A stretch of DNA of 56,669 bases from contig NZ_BLAY01000049.1 in NCBI RefSeq assembly GCF_020521235.1, positions 1 to 56,669 of the forward strand. Reading direction: 5' to 3'. Position 1 is the first letter of the stretch; each line of letters begins with the position of its first letter. Below, piece by piece: positions 7,406 to 17,891 of this stretch. The notes beneath the pieces were generated by a model. The model had not been told where the DNA came from. It made no database searches and saw only the letters and a program-made list of their open reading frames with translations. A program made the position numbers and the translations under genes. This DNA is from Microseira wollei NIES-4236. GTDB taxonomy: Bacteria > Cyanobacteriota > Cyanobacteriia > Cyanobacteriales > Aerosakkonemataceae.

Positions 7406-10093
7406 TCATACGACTGCTTGAGTCGCTGCTTGAGTTAGCTCGAAGATAATGTCAAGGCGAAAGTTATCTACTAAATCGATTAAAGCTAGCTTTAAAGCTT
7501 CCTGGGATTTGGGGATTTGATCGATTAGTGCGAGAATCATTTCATCTTGACAGGTTTGGGCGGCTTCGTTGAGCTGAGCGAGCCATTCTTTTGGCATGAC
7601 AGTTAAAGCTTCAGGGGTGAGTTGATCAATGCTTTCTCCCCCTGGGGAAGTTGGTTGCGCTTGCGCTTGATAAGTATATAACACCCCCAAATGAGCGGCA
7701 ATTTTTTCAAACAATAGGTTTTCTTGGAACGGTTTACTAATAAAATCATCACAGCCTGCTTTTAGAATAGCTTCTCGCTGCGCCTCAAACACGCTGGCGG
7801 TTAAGGCAATAATCACAGTTTCCTTGCCGTTTGGTGCTTGCTTAATCAATTTTGTTGCCTCAAAACCATCCATCACCGGCATCCGGATATCCATCAAAAT
7901 TAGATGGGGTTGCCAACTCTTCCATACGTCAACTGCTGCTTGACCGTTAACAGCTTCTGCTACTTGAAAGCCTACTGATGTCAATAATTTTATCAGCAAA
8001 AGCCGATTGGTTAAATTATCTTCTACGACCAGAATGCGATATTTTCTTTGGTTTGGTGCTAATTCAATTATCCGTCCGATTGGTTGTTCAATCTTAATGT
8101 CAGTCGATTCAGCCAGCTGCACCGGAATATCAAATTTAAAAGTAGAACCTTTACCCAGTTGACTGTCCACTGTGAGTCCTCCCCCCATCAGTTGGACGAA
8201 TTTGCGACTGATGGGTAAACCTAAACCAGTGCCTTCGTTATATCTTCGATTGCTTGTGCTTTGGATAAAGGGGAGGAACAAAATTTCTATTTCTTCTGGG
8301 TGAATACCGGGGCCTGTGTCTGCTATTTCAAAGAATAATTGATAATCGGTTATGGGTAATTGTTTCTGTTGCACCAACTCGGCTTTGATTCGCAATGTCA
8401 CTTTACCCGATTCGGTAAATTTAATGGCATTATCTAGCAAATTAATTAAAACTTGACGTAATTTTGCCTCGTCGGTTTGCACGTATTGAGGAAGTTCTTC
8501 GCAGCATTCAATTAGGAGTTGCAAGCCTTTGGATGAGGCGCGGATGCAGAACATTTCTTCCATACTCGCAAGCAGGCGATGCAGGTCGAAGCTGGTTTCG
8601 ATGAATTTAATTTTGCCCGCTTCGATTTTGGACATATCTAAAATATCGTTGATTAATCCCAGCAAATGTTCGCCAGAATTCATAATAATATTGAGATATT
8701 CCCGGTCTTGGGTGGATAGGGAAGAATTGCGCTGCATCACTTGGGCAAAGCCTAAAATGGCATTGAGCGGCGTTCTCAATTCGTGGCTCATATTTGCCAG
8801 GAATTCGCTTTTGGCGTGATTGGCAACTTCGGCGGCTTCTTTGGCTAGTTGGAGTGCTTCTTCTACCTGTTTGCGATCGCTTATATCTATCGCCGTGCCA
8901 AATAACTTGACAACTTCTCCCTCTTCGTTTACAATACCTTCTCCCCTTGTTCCCAAGTAGCGGATTTCACCGGAGGGAAGAAAAAACCGAAAATCGATGT
9001 CGTAGGGAATGCCCGATGCGATCGCTCGTTGTACGTGCCATTCAAACATCTCTCGGTCATCGGGATAAATTTTTTCTAAAAGTTCGGCGTAAGTTGGCTC
9101 ATATCCGCTGGGATCTAAACCAAAAATGCGGAAAAGTTCCTCCGACCAAGTAAACTTTTGGGTAACAAAGTTATATTCCCAATTACCCATATGGGCAATT
9201 CTTTGAGCAGCTGCCAAATTCGCTTCGGAAGTGCGGAGTTTTTCTTCGGCAATTTTGCGCTCGGTAATATCTTCAGAAATCCCCAACAAATACTGCGGTT
9301 TTCCAGTTGCGTCCCTGATTCCTATTTTTTTTGTATGCAGGATTCTGATCCCTTTATTTTTAGTTTGCAGCGGTTCTTCTGGAATATCTAAAACTTCTCC
9401 ACTCGCCAACACTTCCCGGTCTTTAGCGACGAAAAAATCAGCTTCTTCGGGTGGGAAAAAATCATAATCATTTTTACCAATTAACTCTTCGCGAGAATAA
9501 CCCAATAGCTCTTCACCAGCTTTGTTAAAGCTGACAAACCTCAAATGATCTGCATCTTTAACAAAAATCATGTTCGGGATATTTTCCACGATCGAGTCAA
9601 CGAAAGCTCTCGCCGATTGCATCTCGGCATCAACTCGCTGGCGCTCTTCAATTTCAGCTTGCAGCCGGATATTTTGCTCGGCTAATTGTCTCGCCAAGCG
9701 ACTAATTCGCAGTTGAGTTTCGACCCGCGCTATCACCTCATCAGCTTGAAACGGTTTAGTAATATAGTCTACGCCGCCAGTTGCAAAAGCTTTCACCTTA
9801 TCAAAGACTTCGTGCAAAGCGCTGACAAAGATAACGGGGACATCTTTGGTTTTTGATGAAGCTTTTAGCTTGGCGCAAACTTCATAGCCATCCATTTCTG
9901 GCATCAAAATATCCAGCAAAATTAAGTCGGGTGGCGTTGATTGAGCCGACTGAATTGCTAGTTTGCCGCTGGGGGCTGGGCGCACTTTATAACCGGCAGA
10001 AGATAAAAGCTCGCTCAATAGATTCAAATTGGCGGTGACATCATCCACCACTAAAATATTGCCTTTAAATGAAGTGAGTTTATCCTGACTCAT
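7406..10093 (-). CDS. hybrid sensor histidine kinase, REC-PAS-PAS-HK-REC
   Basis: An 895-residue cytoplasmic phosphorelay protein. An N-terminal receiver (about 10-130) has phospho-acceptor Asp61 (LLDILMPEMDG). Two PAS/PAC domains follow (about 155-285 and 290-410), then HisKA with His437 in MSHELRTP, and HATPase_c with N box, DTGPGI and GTGLGL (about 545-675). A second receiver follows with Asp735 (MDIRMPVMDG), then a helical tail of about 75 residues. There are no transmembrane segments, so the signal is probably read by PAS or by phosphorylation of the first receiver. The ATPase domain carries a short insert (QLPITDYQ, about 582-590) that matches the CAATTAC-type heptamer repeat. The gene starts 5 bp after the 2158-residue kinase gene, so the two are likely one operon and partners. 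Target unknown. Confidence 0.95.
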   Translation of the reverse strand: MSQDKLTSFKGNILVVDDVTANLNLLSELLSSAGYKVRPAPSGKLAIQSAQSTPPDLILLDILMPEMDGYEVCAKLKASSKTKDVPVIFVSALHEVFDKVKAFATGGVDYITKPFQADEVIARVETQLRISRLARQLAEQNIRLQAEIEERQRVDAEMQSARAFVDSIVENIPNMIFVKDADHLRFVSFNKAGEELLGYSREELIGKNDYDFFPPEEADFFVAKDREVLASGEVLDIPEEPLQTKNKGIRILHTKKIGIRDATGKPQYLLGISEDITERKIAEEKLRTSEANLAAAQRIAHMGNWEYNFVTQKFTWSEELFRIFGLDPSGYEPTYAELLEKIYPDDREMFEWHVQRAIASGIPYDIDFRFFLPSGEIRYLGTRGEGIVNEEGEVVKLFGTAIDISDRKQVEEALQLAKEAAEVANHAKSEFLANMSHELRTPLNAILGFAQVMQRNSSLSTQDREYLNIIMNSGEHLLGLINDILDMSKIEAGKIKFIETSFDLHRLLASMEEMFCIRASSKGLQLLIECCEELPQYVQTDEAKLRQVLINLLDNAIKFTESGKVTLRIKAELVQQKQLPITDYQLFFEIADTGPGIHPEEIEILFLPFIQSTSNRRYNEGTGLGLPISRKFVQLMGGGLTVDSQLGKGSTFKFDIPVQLAESTDIKIEQPIGRIIELAPNQRKYRILVVEDNLTNRLLLIKLLTSVGFQVAEAVNGQAAVDVWKSWQPHLILMDIRMPVMDGFEATKLIKQAPNGKETVIIALTASVFEAQREAILKAGCDDFISKPFQENLLFEKIAAHLGVLYTYQAQAQPTSPGGESIDQLTPEALTVMPKEWLAQLNEAAQTCQDEMILALIDQIPKSQEALKLALIDLVDNFRLDIIFELTQAATQAVV

Positions 10094-10098
10094 ATTTG

Positions 10099-13000
10099 TT
10101 ATGTTTCCGGGTTGATTAAAGCTAAGATCTGCTCAAACTCAAAGTTCTTAGCCAAAGCAGCTAAAGCATCGGCGAGGGATCGATCGTGCTTTTGGATGCG
10201 ATCGATATAGGTCTGTATTATCTCCACATCTAGATCGATTATGGCTTGGCGAAAGTCAGCAATCAAATCGGCAGGCAACGCAGCGATCGCAGATCTACTC
10301 AAGATATCTGATGAGGTTGCAGTTGAGCCAATTGGGGCAGCAGGTTGATCGTAAAGGTATTGCACCCCGATATGTTTGTGTAGGGCATCCAAAATCTCTG
10401 TCGTTAGGAACGGTTTGCGGATAAAATCATCGCAACCCGCAGCCAGGATCGCGGCTCGCTCTTCTTCTAAGCTACTAGCAGTCAAGGCAACGATCGCCGT
10501 CTCCTGACCTTTGGCGGTGGCTTTAATTCGTTTAGTCGCCTCCATACCATCCATAATCGGCATCCGCATATCCATAAAGATTAACTGCGGCTCAAAAGCT
10601 TGCCAAATTTCCATCGCCTCAACGCCGTTGCTAGCTTGTTGCAGTTCAAAACCAAAGCGGGAAAGCATCAATAACAGCAGTTGGCGGTTATCCCGGTTAT
10701 CATCCACGATCAGGATGCGATATTCTCCTTGGTTGGGTGCTAATCCGATCGCGCGGCGGATGGATGGCAAGCTTTCCATCGAGGCGGGAGCAATGGCTAT
10801 TGCCTCAATCTCGAACTTAAAAATACTCCCCTTCCCCACTTGCGAGCTAACCGTCATTTCACCCCCCATCATCTCTACAAATTTGCGGCTAATTGTCAAC
10901 CCCAAACCCGTCCCTTCCTGAGATTCTTTGCCTGCTTTCGTTTGTACAAACGCTTCAAATAATGTTTCTAATTCCTCTGGCGCAATCCCGCAACCAGTAT
11001 CTTCAACTTCAAAGCGCAATCGGTAATTGGTAATGGGTAATTGGTAATTGGTACTGTTTTCCTTGTCTTCCCCCCTGGTAGGGGGGATTAAGGGGGATGA
11101 CTCATTCGGTATTACCAACCCTACCCGCACCGATACACCGCCTGATGAGGTAAACTTAATCGCGTTAGAAAGCAGGTTAATCAAGACTTGGCGCAACTTT
11201 ACCTCATCGGTGCGGATGTGTTGGGGAACGTCTAGAGTTTTATTAAACACCAACTGCAATTCTTTTTCCTGAGCCTTGAGCTGGAACATATTTTCCAAGT
11301 CTAATAACAGGCGGTGCAAGTCGAAGTTCACTTCGTTAAGCGTTGTACGTCCGGCTTCAATTTTGGCTAAATCTAACACTTGATTGATCAGAGCGAGCAA
11401 GTGTTCCCCACTGCGAGTAATGATGCCGAGGTTATCTTGGTGTTCTGGGGTGATGTTGCCATCGCAACTGATCAACTGGGCAAAACCGAGAATGGCGTTG
11501 AGCGGACTACGCAATTCGTGGCTCATATTCGCCAAAAAAGTACTTTTAGCTTCGCTTGCTGCCAAAGCCGCTTTCTCCGCTCGTTTTCGCTCCTCAATTT
11601 CCCGCTGTAATTCCAAAGTCCGCTCTTGCACCTGCTGCTGTAAAATTCGATTGTAATCTGCTAATAGTTTCTCTGCCTGTTTGCGTTCGGTGATGTCAGC
11701 AAAGGCATTGATCGAATATATAATATTTCCTTTTTCATCGAAAACTGGTGTAGATATCACCTCCAAGGGTATAATCTTTCCATCGCCATGAAACTCCATA
11801 TTATCAATCCTTACAGTTTCACCCTTGAGAGCCAGCATTGCTGGCATTTGTTCGGTGGGGTATATTTGATCGGTTCCGGCAATATAGAGTTGATAAGTTA
11901 ACCCTAATTCTTCCGGTGCAGCTTCAGGTCTAGCACCTTGACCGAGTATCTGCTGTCCCGTCTGATTCATGTAAGAGATTTGACCATTGGGAGAAAATAC
12001 AGCTATCCCAACGGGTACAGCTTCTAAAAATTGCATCAACTTGCTCTCGCTTTGGCGCAACTGGGCATAAAGTTTAGCATTTTGAATTGAAATAGCCGCT
12101 TGGGAAGATAGCAGATTCAACACTTCTAGTCGCTGGGGCGTAAATGCCCCAGTCGTCAGATTGTTTTCTAAATAAAGAATACCCACCAACTGGCCTTGAT
12201 TTAACAGCGGCGTACATAAAATAGATTTAGGTTGCTGTTTGACTATGTAGGGGTCTTCCGCAAAATCATCTATCTTCGCCGCATCATCTAAAACCAGGCT
12301 CTTTTGGGTGCGGATTACATAGTTAACTATTGCAGTAGAAAGTATCGCGTCCCCCATCGGGATCGATTGTAAAACCTGGAATTGCTCGGATTCAATCGTT
12401 CCCGATGCCTCAATCGTCCATTGTGGGTTCTCGTTCCCAGATTCTCCCCGCTGTTGCAGAATCAAATAACCTGTTTGCGCTCCCGCATTTTCCATCGCAA
12501 TTTTCATCATCTTGCCTAACAAGTTCCCCAGGACAATTTCACCCGAAAGCGCTTGGGAAGCTTTGAGGACGCTGTTCAAATCTAAAGCACTCGATGCAGT
12601 CGTGCTACTGTTTGAAGTCGTTGTAGCAATCTGGGTACTGCTTAGCGACTTTTGAGCCAAAAACTGTGGATAGCGTTCCTCTAAATCTTTTACCTTACTC
12701 GTTGCTTGCCAGCGAACGTATCCATAGCGAGCTTCAGTCATATAAGTTTGGGCAATCTTCTCCATTCCCCGCGCCAAATAAAATTCTGCCGCTAACTCAT
12801 AAGCTAATGCCTCTTCGTGAAGATATCCGTTTTCTTTAGCGCCTTGAATCGCGCGTTCGTAAAGTGACGCTGCTGACCAATTTTCCCCTAAAACTCTGGC
12901 CTTTTCTGCTGCTACTAAATCATATTTATGCTGAAAATTCATCGGGGCATGTTCCGCCCATTTTTTCAGTTTTTCCTGGTTAGCATCTACTTTTTGGAGC

Positions 13001-16000
13001 TCTTCTATTTTCTCGTTGCTTGAGGCATTGGGATAATGGGAAAGGAGAGCCAGAGAAGAGTAGAAAGGCATTTGGGTAATCGGCAACAACCCGGACAAAC
13101 CAGCTTGGTATTTTTCGGCTTCAGATGCGAGCGCCACAGCTTGAGCAGCATCTTTAAAAAAATAACTGAGGATAGTTTTTAACAGATAAAAAGTATAGAT
13201 CAAACTAATTGTATTATTCTCTACCATCCTGGTCAGTTTTTTTTCAGTTACACCCAGGTTGTTATCTGGTTTTTTCTTGATAAAATCACCAACAAATTCA
13301 TTCCATAGCTGGTTGACATGCAGAGGCAAATCCTGTTTGAGATTTTGCATAAAGCTACAAGATTGCCTGTTTTGATTATCAACATATTCCAAAGGTTCTC
13401 CTACCAATGAAAGGTTGATGCAATAGTTAAGTGAAGCATAACAAGCAAATTCTATGTCTCCAGTTTCTAAACAGATTTGAACGGTTTCGCGCAAAGGTTC
13501 TAATGATTTTCTGGCAGCCTCTTTCCAGTGGATAATGAAAGAGTTAAATTTGTTATAAACGCGACATTTTATTTCTTTGGCATCAAATTTATCTAATATC
13601 CTTAAAGAAAGTTTGCCAAATTGATAACCCAACTCGATATCTTCGAGTACCCCACATAAAAGTAAGCCATACAAAGCATAAGCGTAAGCAGCCAGGGGCG
13701 AATTGCCATATTTGATACATAGATCGACCATTGTGAATGAAATTTGTAGCAACAGTGCTGGATTGGTAGAATAAGCAGGAGCGAATAGCATCATTAAGAT
13801 CCGCATAGCTTCCTGCTTATAGGGATCGGTCATCTCTGGCAGGTTGTAGAGTTCCTCCACCGACAGGGTTTGAGGTTGCGACAAGCACAGGGACACTCCT
13901 AGAATTTCTAGCACTTCTAACCCTGTTTCTATAGCAGTTTGCAATTGGTTTTGAGCGCTATAAAACAGGATTCGCGTTCCATAAACTTTGACTTTGTCTA
14001 GTACCGTTTTTGCTTGCTTCAGCACAACATTGGATAGAGTTTCGGCTTGGTTGTAATTGGTATTTAAGTACTCGGCTTCAACGGCTTCAACATAGAGATT
14101 TAGCGTCAATTCATACTCGGTTTCCCAGCTATTTTCTGCCATTTCCCGCCCCAAATTCAAATACCTGACGGCTGAATCATAAGCGGTTGCTGCTTTGGCT
14201 TTTTTCCCCGCTATCAAGTTCAATCTGGCTATTTCATTTCGTTCCGATCGATTGGTTACAAGTTCAATGCCAAGATTGAGATGATCGACAATATTAAATA
14301 TCTCTTCTGATAGCCGTTCGGTTGAGCTATTCTGCCATAGCAATCGACCGATTTGTAATTGCATTGCTTTTTTATCCGCTTCGGCAATTAAAGCATAAGC
14401 AGCTTGTTGGATTCGGTCATGCCCAAATTTGTAGCTTTGAATTAAAAGTTGATCGTCCAGTTCTGACGTCGGCAATATTACCCCTAATTGAACGGCATAT
14501 AGAATAATTTTATCGATGGAGTTTAAAGATTTTTTACTAATTATTGACAGGGTATTTAAGTCAAATGTTTCTCCTATACAAGCGGCAATACGTAACAATT
14601 TTTGAGTAGAAACAGGCAGTTTTTTCAATTTGCTTATCATCAATTCCACTACATTATCCGTGAACCCCATCGCCTCAATCCGCTCTAAATCCCACTTCCA
14701 TCTTTCCTGAGAAACATTTGGGTTAAAGGCCATCAGGTTTTCGGCATAAATAGCTTTTAAAAATTCATTAATAAAAAAAGGATTGCCCCCCGTTTTTCGC
14801 CAAACTAATTTGGCCAAAGGTTTAACATTTTTAACGGAACTATGCAGCGTCTCGGCAATTAGCTGGCTGACGCAATCGAGTGGTAAAGAAGCTAAGGTAA
14901 TTTGATTGATAATTGCGCCTCTTTTGCGTAAATCATCAAGCGTTATCATCAAGGGATGGGTGGAGTTAACTTCGTTATCCCGATATGCCCCAATCGTAAA
15001 CAAATATGGGGTCTTTGCCTCGGTCATTATTAGTTGAATTAATTTAAGCGTGGCGAGGTCTGCCCACTGTAAATCATCGAGAAAGATAACTAATGGATGT
15101 TCGGGAGCGCAAAATACCCCAATAAATTTTTGCCACACCAAATTAAAGCGATTTTGCGCTTCTGTTGGCCCCAATTCGGGTAAGGTGGGTTGTTTTCCCA
15201 CAATCAATTCTACTTCGGGAATCACATCAATAATTATCTGACCATTAGCACCTAAAGCCGATAATATTTTGCCTCGCCATTGGTTTAACTGCTCTTGACT
15301 TTCGGTTAACAGTTGCCGCACCAATCCAGCAAAGGCATTAACAACAGCAGAATAGGGTATATTCCGCTTAAATTGGTCGAACTTTCCGGAAATGAAATAG
15401 CCTTTTTGTTTAGTTATAGGTTTATAAAGTTCGGCGACAAGTGCTGATTTTCCAATCCCAGAATAACCCGCTACTAGCATCATTTCGTTTCGCAAATAGG
15501 GAGGAGACGAAGTTTTTTCGACCGATTCTCCTGCGACTCTTTCAAAGGCAGCTAGTAAAGTTGCAACTTCTTTCTCCCTCCCATAAAGTTTTTGGGTAAT
15601 TTGAAATTTATCTGAAATATCTTGAGAACCTATCGGGAATTCTTCAATAATACCCGTGGTTTCTAACTGTCTGAGACATTCTGCTAAATCGGCGCGGATT
15701 CCCCAAGCAGTTTGATATCGTTCCTCAGCAGTTTTCGCCATCAGTTTCATGACAATATCTGAAACTGGTTTAGGCACATCCTGCTCTTTTAAAATATGGG
15801 GAGGAACTGGCTGTTTGGCGATGTGACAATGCACCAATTCCAGCACATCTGTGGTAGTAAAAGGTAGTTTTCCTGCGAGCAGTTCGTAGAAGGTAACCCC
15901 AAGGGAGTAAAAGTCGGTGCGGTAATCTAGAAAACGGTTCATCCTTCCCGTTTGTTCCGGGGACATATAGGCTAAAGTGCCTTCTAAAACATTAGGATGA

Positions 16001-16575
16001 GACAAGCTGGGATTAGTGCGGGTTAATCGAGTGGCAATGCCAAAGTCGATAATTTTAACTTCCCCAGTTTTTGGGTTTAAAACTATATTACCTGGGTTAA
16101 TATCTTTGTGAATAATATTAGCCGCGTGAATCAGACCCAAAATGTCGGTAATTTTGATGGCGAGCCGCAAGAATTCGGCTAAGCGCGATCCTGCCAACCC
16201 CCCTTGTTCTCCTGCCAGAAAACAAAATTCCAGCCGCTTTTCCCCCGACTCGTAGTCGGGACTAGGGGGGGGTGGTAAGGGGGGAGAGGCGATCAATTTC
16301 TGTAAAGATTCTCCGCCAAAATCTTCCAGGATAATGACTAGAGTTCTTTGGTACTCTTGTAAGTCGTAAGCCTTGATAACTCCTGGTATATTGAAGGAGC
16401 GAGTGATTTCATATTCCTGCTTGTAGCGCACCAGTTCGGCTGGGGTGGGATAGTCTTGTTTGAGAACCTTCAGAATTACAGCGGTGTTATCGGGTTTTTT
16501 TATAGCTCGATAGACATAGGAATTAGCGCTTTCGTAAATTTTGTCTCGCATGACAACGTTTGCTAAAGAAATCAT
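10099..16575 (-). CDS. HstK-type Ser/Thr kinase-ATPase-GAF-PAS-hybrid histidine kinase
   Basis: A 2158-residue fusion. Residues 1-310 are a Hanks-type kinase (Lys36 in ILKVLK, HKDINPGN, DFG at 177-179). An AAA/signal-transduction ATPase follows with Walker A GYSGIGKS (Lys376) and Walker B LDD (500-501), then a long TPR-like helical region (about 700-1290). Next come GAF (about 1327-1500), PAS (about 1508-1625), HisKA (His1686 in MSHELRSP), HATPase_c, and a receiver (Asp2002 in MDMRMPIMDG) ending in a helical tail. This is the architecture of cyanobacterial HstK proteins, which join Ser/Thr and His kinase activity. Two inserts look repeat-derived: a Pro-rich one in the kinase lobe (about 92-135) and SSPLIPPTRG...QLPITNY in the ATPase domain (about 1820-1848). 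It is first in an operon with the 895-residue kinase. The signal is unknown. Confidence 0.95.
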   Translation of the reverse strand: MISLANVVMRDKIYESANSYVYRAIKKPDNTAVILKVLKQDYPTPAELVRYKQEYEITRSFNIPGVIKAYDLQEYQRTLVIILEDFGGESLQKLIASPPLPPPPSPDYESGEKRLEFCFLAGEQGGLAGSRLAEFLRLAIKITDILGLIHAANIIHKDINPGNIVLNPKTGEVKIIDFGIATRLTRTNPSLSHPNVLEGTLAYMSPEQTGRMNRFLDYRTDFYSLGVTFYELLAGKLPFTTTDVLELVHCHIAKQPVPPHILKEQDVPKPVSDIVMKLMAKTAEERYQTAWGIRADLAECLRQLETTGIIEEFPIGSQDISDKFQITQKLYGREKEVATLLAAFERVAGESVEKTSSPPYLRNEMMLVAGYSGIGKSALVAELYKPITKQKGYFISGKFDQFKRNIPYSAVVNAFAGLVRQLLTESQEQLNQWRGKILSALGANGQIIIDVIPEVELIVGKQPTLPELGPTEAQNRFNLVWQKFIGVFCAPEHPLVIFLDDLQWADLATLKLIQLIMTEAKTPYLFTIGAYRDNEVNSTHPLMITLDDLRKRGAIINQITLASLPLDCVSQLIAETLHSSVKNVKPLAKLVWRKTGGNPFFINEFLKAIYAENLMAFNPNVSQERWKWDLERIEAMGFTDNVVELMISKLKKLPVSTQKLLRIAACIGETFDLNTLSIISKKSLNSIDKIILYAVQLGVILPTSELDDQLLIQSYKFGHDRIQQAAYALIAEADKKAMQLQIGRLLWQNSSTERLSEEIFNIVDHLNLGIELVTNRSERNEIARLNLIAGKKAKAATAYDSAVRYLNLGREMAENSWETEYELTLNLYVEAVEAEYLNTNYNQAETLSNVVLKQAKTVLDKVKVYGTRILFYSAQNQLQTAIETGLEVLEILGVSLCLSQPQTLSVEELYNLPEMTDPYKQEAMRILMMLFAPAYSTNPALLLQISFTMVDLCIKYGNSPLAAYAYALYGLLLCGVLEDIELGYQFGKLSLRILDKFDAKEIKCRVYNKFNSFIIHWKEAARKSLEPLRETVQICLETGDIEFACYASLNYCINLSLVGEPLEYVDNQNRQSCSFMQNLKQDLPLHVNQLWNEFVGDFIKKKPDNNLGVTEKKLTRMVENNTISLIYTFYLLKTILSYFFKDAAQAVALASEAEKYQAGLSGLLPITQMPFYSSLALLSHYPNASSNEKIEELQKVDANQEKLKKWAEHAPMNFQHKYDLVAAEKARVLGENWSAASLYERAIQGAKENGYLHEEALAYELAAEFYLARGMEKIAQTYMTEARYGYVRWQATSKVKDLEERYPQFLAQKSLSSTQIATTTSNSSTTASSALDLNSVLKASQALSGEIVLGNLLGKMMKIAMENAGAQTGYLILQQRGESGNENPQWTIEASGTIESEQFQVLQSIPMGDAILSTAIVNYVIRTQKSLVLDDAAKIDDFAEDPYIVKQQPKSILCTPLLNQGQLVGILYLENNLTTGAFTPQRLEVLNLLSSQAAISIQNAKLYAQLRQSESKLMQFLEAVPVGIAVFSPNGQISYMNQTGQQILGQGARPEAAPEELGLTYQLYIAGTDQIYPTEQMPAMLALKGETVRIDNMEFHGDGKIIPLEVISTPVFDEKGNIIYSINAFADITERKQAEKLLADYNRILQQQVQERTLELQREIEERKRAEKAALAASEAKSTFLANMSHELRSPLNAILGFAQLISCDGNITPEHQDNLGIITRSGEHLLALINQVLDLAKIEAGRTTLNEVNFDLHRLLLDLENMFQLKAQEKELQLVFNKTLDVPQHIRTDEVKLRQVLINLLSNAIKFTSSGGVSVRVGLVIPNESSPLIPPTRGEDKENSTNYQLPITNYRLRFEVEDTGCGIAPEELETLFEAFVQTKAGKESQEGTGLGLTISRKFVEMMGGEMTVSSQVGKGSIFKFEIEAIAIAPASMESLPSIRRAIGLAPNQGEYRILIVDDNRDNRQLLLLMLSRFGFELQQASNGVEAMEIWQAFEPQLIFMDMRMPIMDGMEATKRIKATAKGQETAIVALTASSLEEERAAILAAGCDDFIRKPFLTTEILDALHKHIGVQYLYDQPAAPIGSTATSSDILSRSAIAALPADLIADFRQAIIDLDVEIIQTYIDRIQKHDRSLADALAALAKNFEFEQILALINPET

Positions 16576-16681
16576 AAATTTAGTTTTCGGAAGTGATTTT
16601 TAAAAAAAAGGCAGAATCGATTGGGGTTAGGCGTATTATTTATATGTAACACTTTTAGTGGAAGGCAGGTTAGCACAAGAC

Positions 16682-16954
16682 TTACCAGGAGCGCGCCAGG
16701 AAAGAAAACCTGGAGAAGAACCCGCGAATTGAACCTATTTGAGTCAAACCTAAAATTGGCCGCAAATTTACCGTTTCGCCTGCTGCATATTTTTGGCTCT
16801 GGGAAATCGGGGCATAGGTTACTGTAAAGCCAGATTTGCCGGGTGAAGCGAGTTGTTTGGCTGAAGCATTATATTTTTCAAGTTGATTGAATGCGATCGC
16901 CCATCCGGATCCCCAGGAAATCGCAATTAAACCAACAGCCCAGCTAGGGGGCAT
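16682..16954 (-). CDS. possible small membrane protein, unrecognised
   Basis: The frame is open from 17086, but the first part runs through a dispersed GAAACCGGGTTT repeat near 16989-17003, so translation more plausibly starts at the internal Met at 16954 (90 residues). Near its start is one hydrophobic stretch (VGLIAISWGSGWAIAF) that could be a membrane anchor. The rest is polar, and the C-terminus (GFFSRFSFLARSW) is Phe/Arg-rich. I recognise no family. It directly follows the squalene/phytoene synthase-like gene on the same strand and could be cotranscribed. It may equally be a fortuitous or decayed frame. Confidence 0.3.
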   Translation of the reverse strand: MPPSWAVGLIAISWGSGWAIAFNQLEKYNASAKQLASPGKSGFTVTYAPISQSQKYAAGETVNLRPILGLTQIGSIRGFFSRFSFLARSW

Positions 16955-17072
16955 AGGATAGCTTTCCCAGGACTGACGCGCCACGATCCTAGAAACCGGG
17001 TTTGTTGGCGTAAGTCCTGTTTCCCTTGTCTCCTCTGCCCACCTGGTCCCCTGCTTTGGCGTCGCTACGAGC

Positions 17073-17891
17073 TTACTTCCCGGCACTCACCTGGGCGAGT
17101 AAAGCCATCACCGCACTGCGACTGAGTTTCTCTTCACCGTGTGCCAGGGCGTCGAGGGTAGCGTAAGCCAAAGTCAGGGGAATTTTGCAAAAATCTAAAG
17201 CCGGACCGAGGGGCAAAGCTTGGGTGTAGGCGTCGGCAAGAAAGAGGTTGCGGCGGGCGTAGGCGTACATCTGGTCTTTATTCCAGCCATCGGGAAAGAA
17301 GTCTACACCCCTGGATCGATCTTCCATGTGGTTGCGTAGAATGTTAACCGCTTGCAAGCCTCTACCAAAGCCGATGGCGTGGGTGCGGTTGGTTTGCGTT
17401 CCATCGTACCAAGCCCACAAGTCAGACAATAACAATCCCACCGCACCCGCTACCCCAAACGTGTAACGATCTAGATCGGCTTCGGTGTGAATTTTCCAGT
17501 TGGTTTCAGACCAATAAGCCATCCGATCTGCCATTGCAGCGGTGGCATCCCAAATCCGAGGAGCAATGGTTGCGGGGGCAAGGACTGCCCATTCTCCTAT
17601 CCTCCAAGTGACTTCCGGTAGCGGACTTGGGTGGTTCTTCAAAGCAGGGGATAAGTCTTCCAGACTGCTGCGATCGACGGCTGCTTGCAATTTCAGACTA
17701 ATTGTTCGCAACAGCTTTGCTTTGACGGAGTTATCTAGCAGTGGATGATCCTCAATTTCATCAATCGCACGCATACACAGGTAAGCCGATGCTACGGCTT
17801 CTTGCAGTCCCTGGGGCAAACCACTGATGGGGATGTAAAAAGTTCGACTGGTTTGTTTGAGAATCTCCAAGGCATCTTGACGCAATTCCAT
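17073..17891 (-). CDS. squalene/phytoene synthase family protein
   Basis: 272 residues from ATG at 17891, chosen because gaggag lies about 8 nt upstream; a longer frame to 18029 adds 46 residues unlike the family. The fold is the head-to-head prenyl synthase (trans-IPPS) type. TSRTFYIPI near the N-terminus, the first Asp-rich motif DEIED (in AIDEIEDH), and a second motif region NILRNHMEDRSRGVDFFPDGW are visible. In the second motif the usual first Asp is Asn (NHMED). Enzymes of this family join two farnesyl or geranylgeranyl diphosphates into squalene, presqualene or phytoene. Given hpnH and hpnA in the same window, squalene supply for hopanoids is a reasonable guess, but phytoene synthesis cannot be excluded by sequence. 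It is short for CrtB (about 310 residues). Confidence 0.85.
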   Translation of the reverse strand: MELRQDALEILKQTSRTFYIPISGLPQGLQEAVASAYLCMRAIDEIEDHPLLDNSVKAKLLRTISLKLQAAVDRSSLEDLSPALKNHPSPLPEVTWRIGEWAVLAPATIAPRIWDATAAMADRMAYWSETNWKIHTEADLDRYTFGVAGAVGLLLSDLWAWYDGTQTNRTHAIGFGRGLQAVNILRNHMEDRSRGVDFFPDGWNKDQMYAYARRNLFLADAYTQALPLGPALDFCKIPLTLAYATLDALAHGEEKLSRSAVMALLAQVSAGK

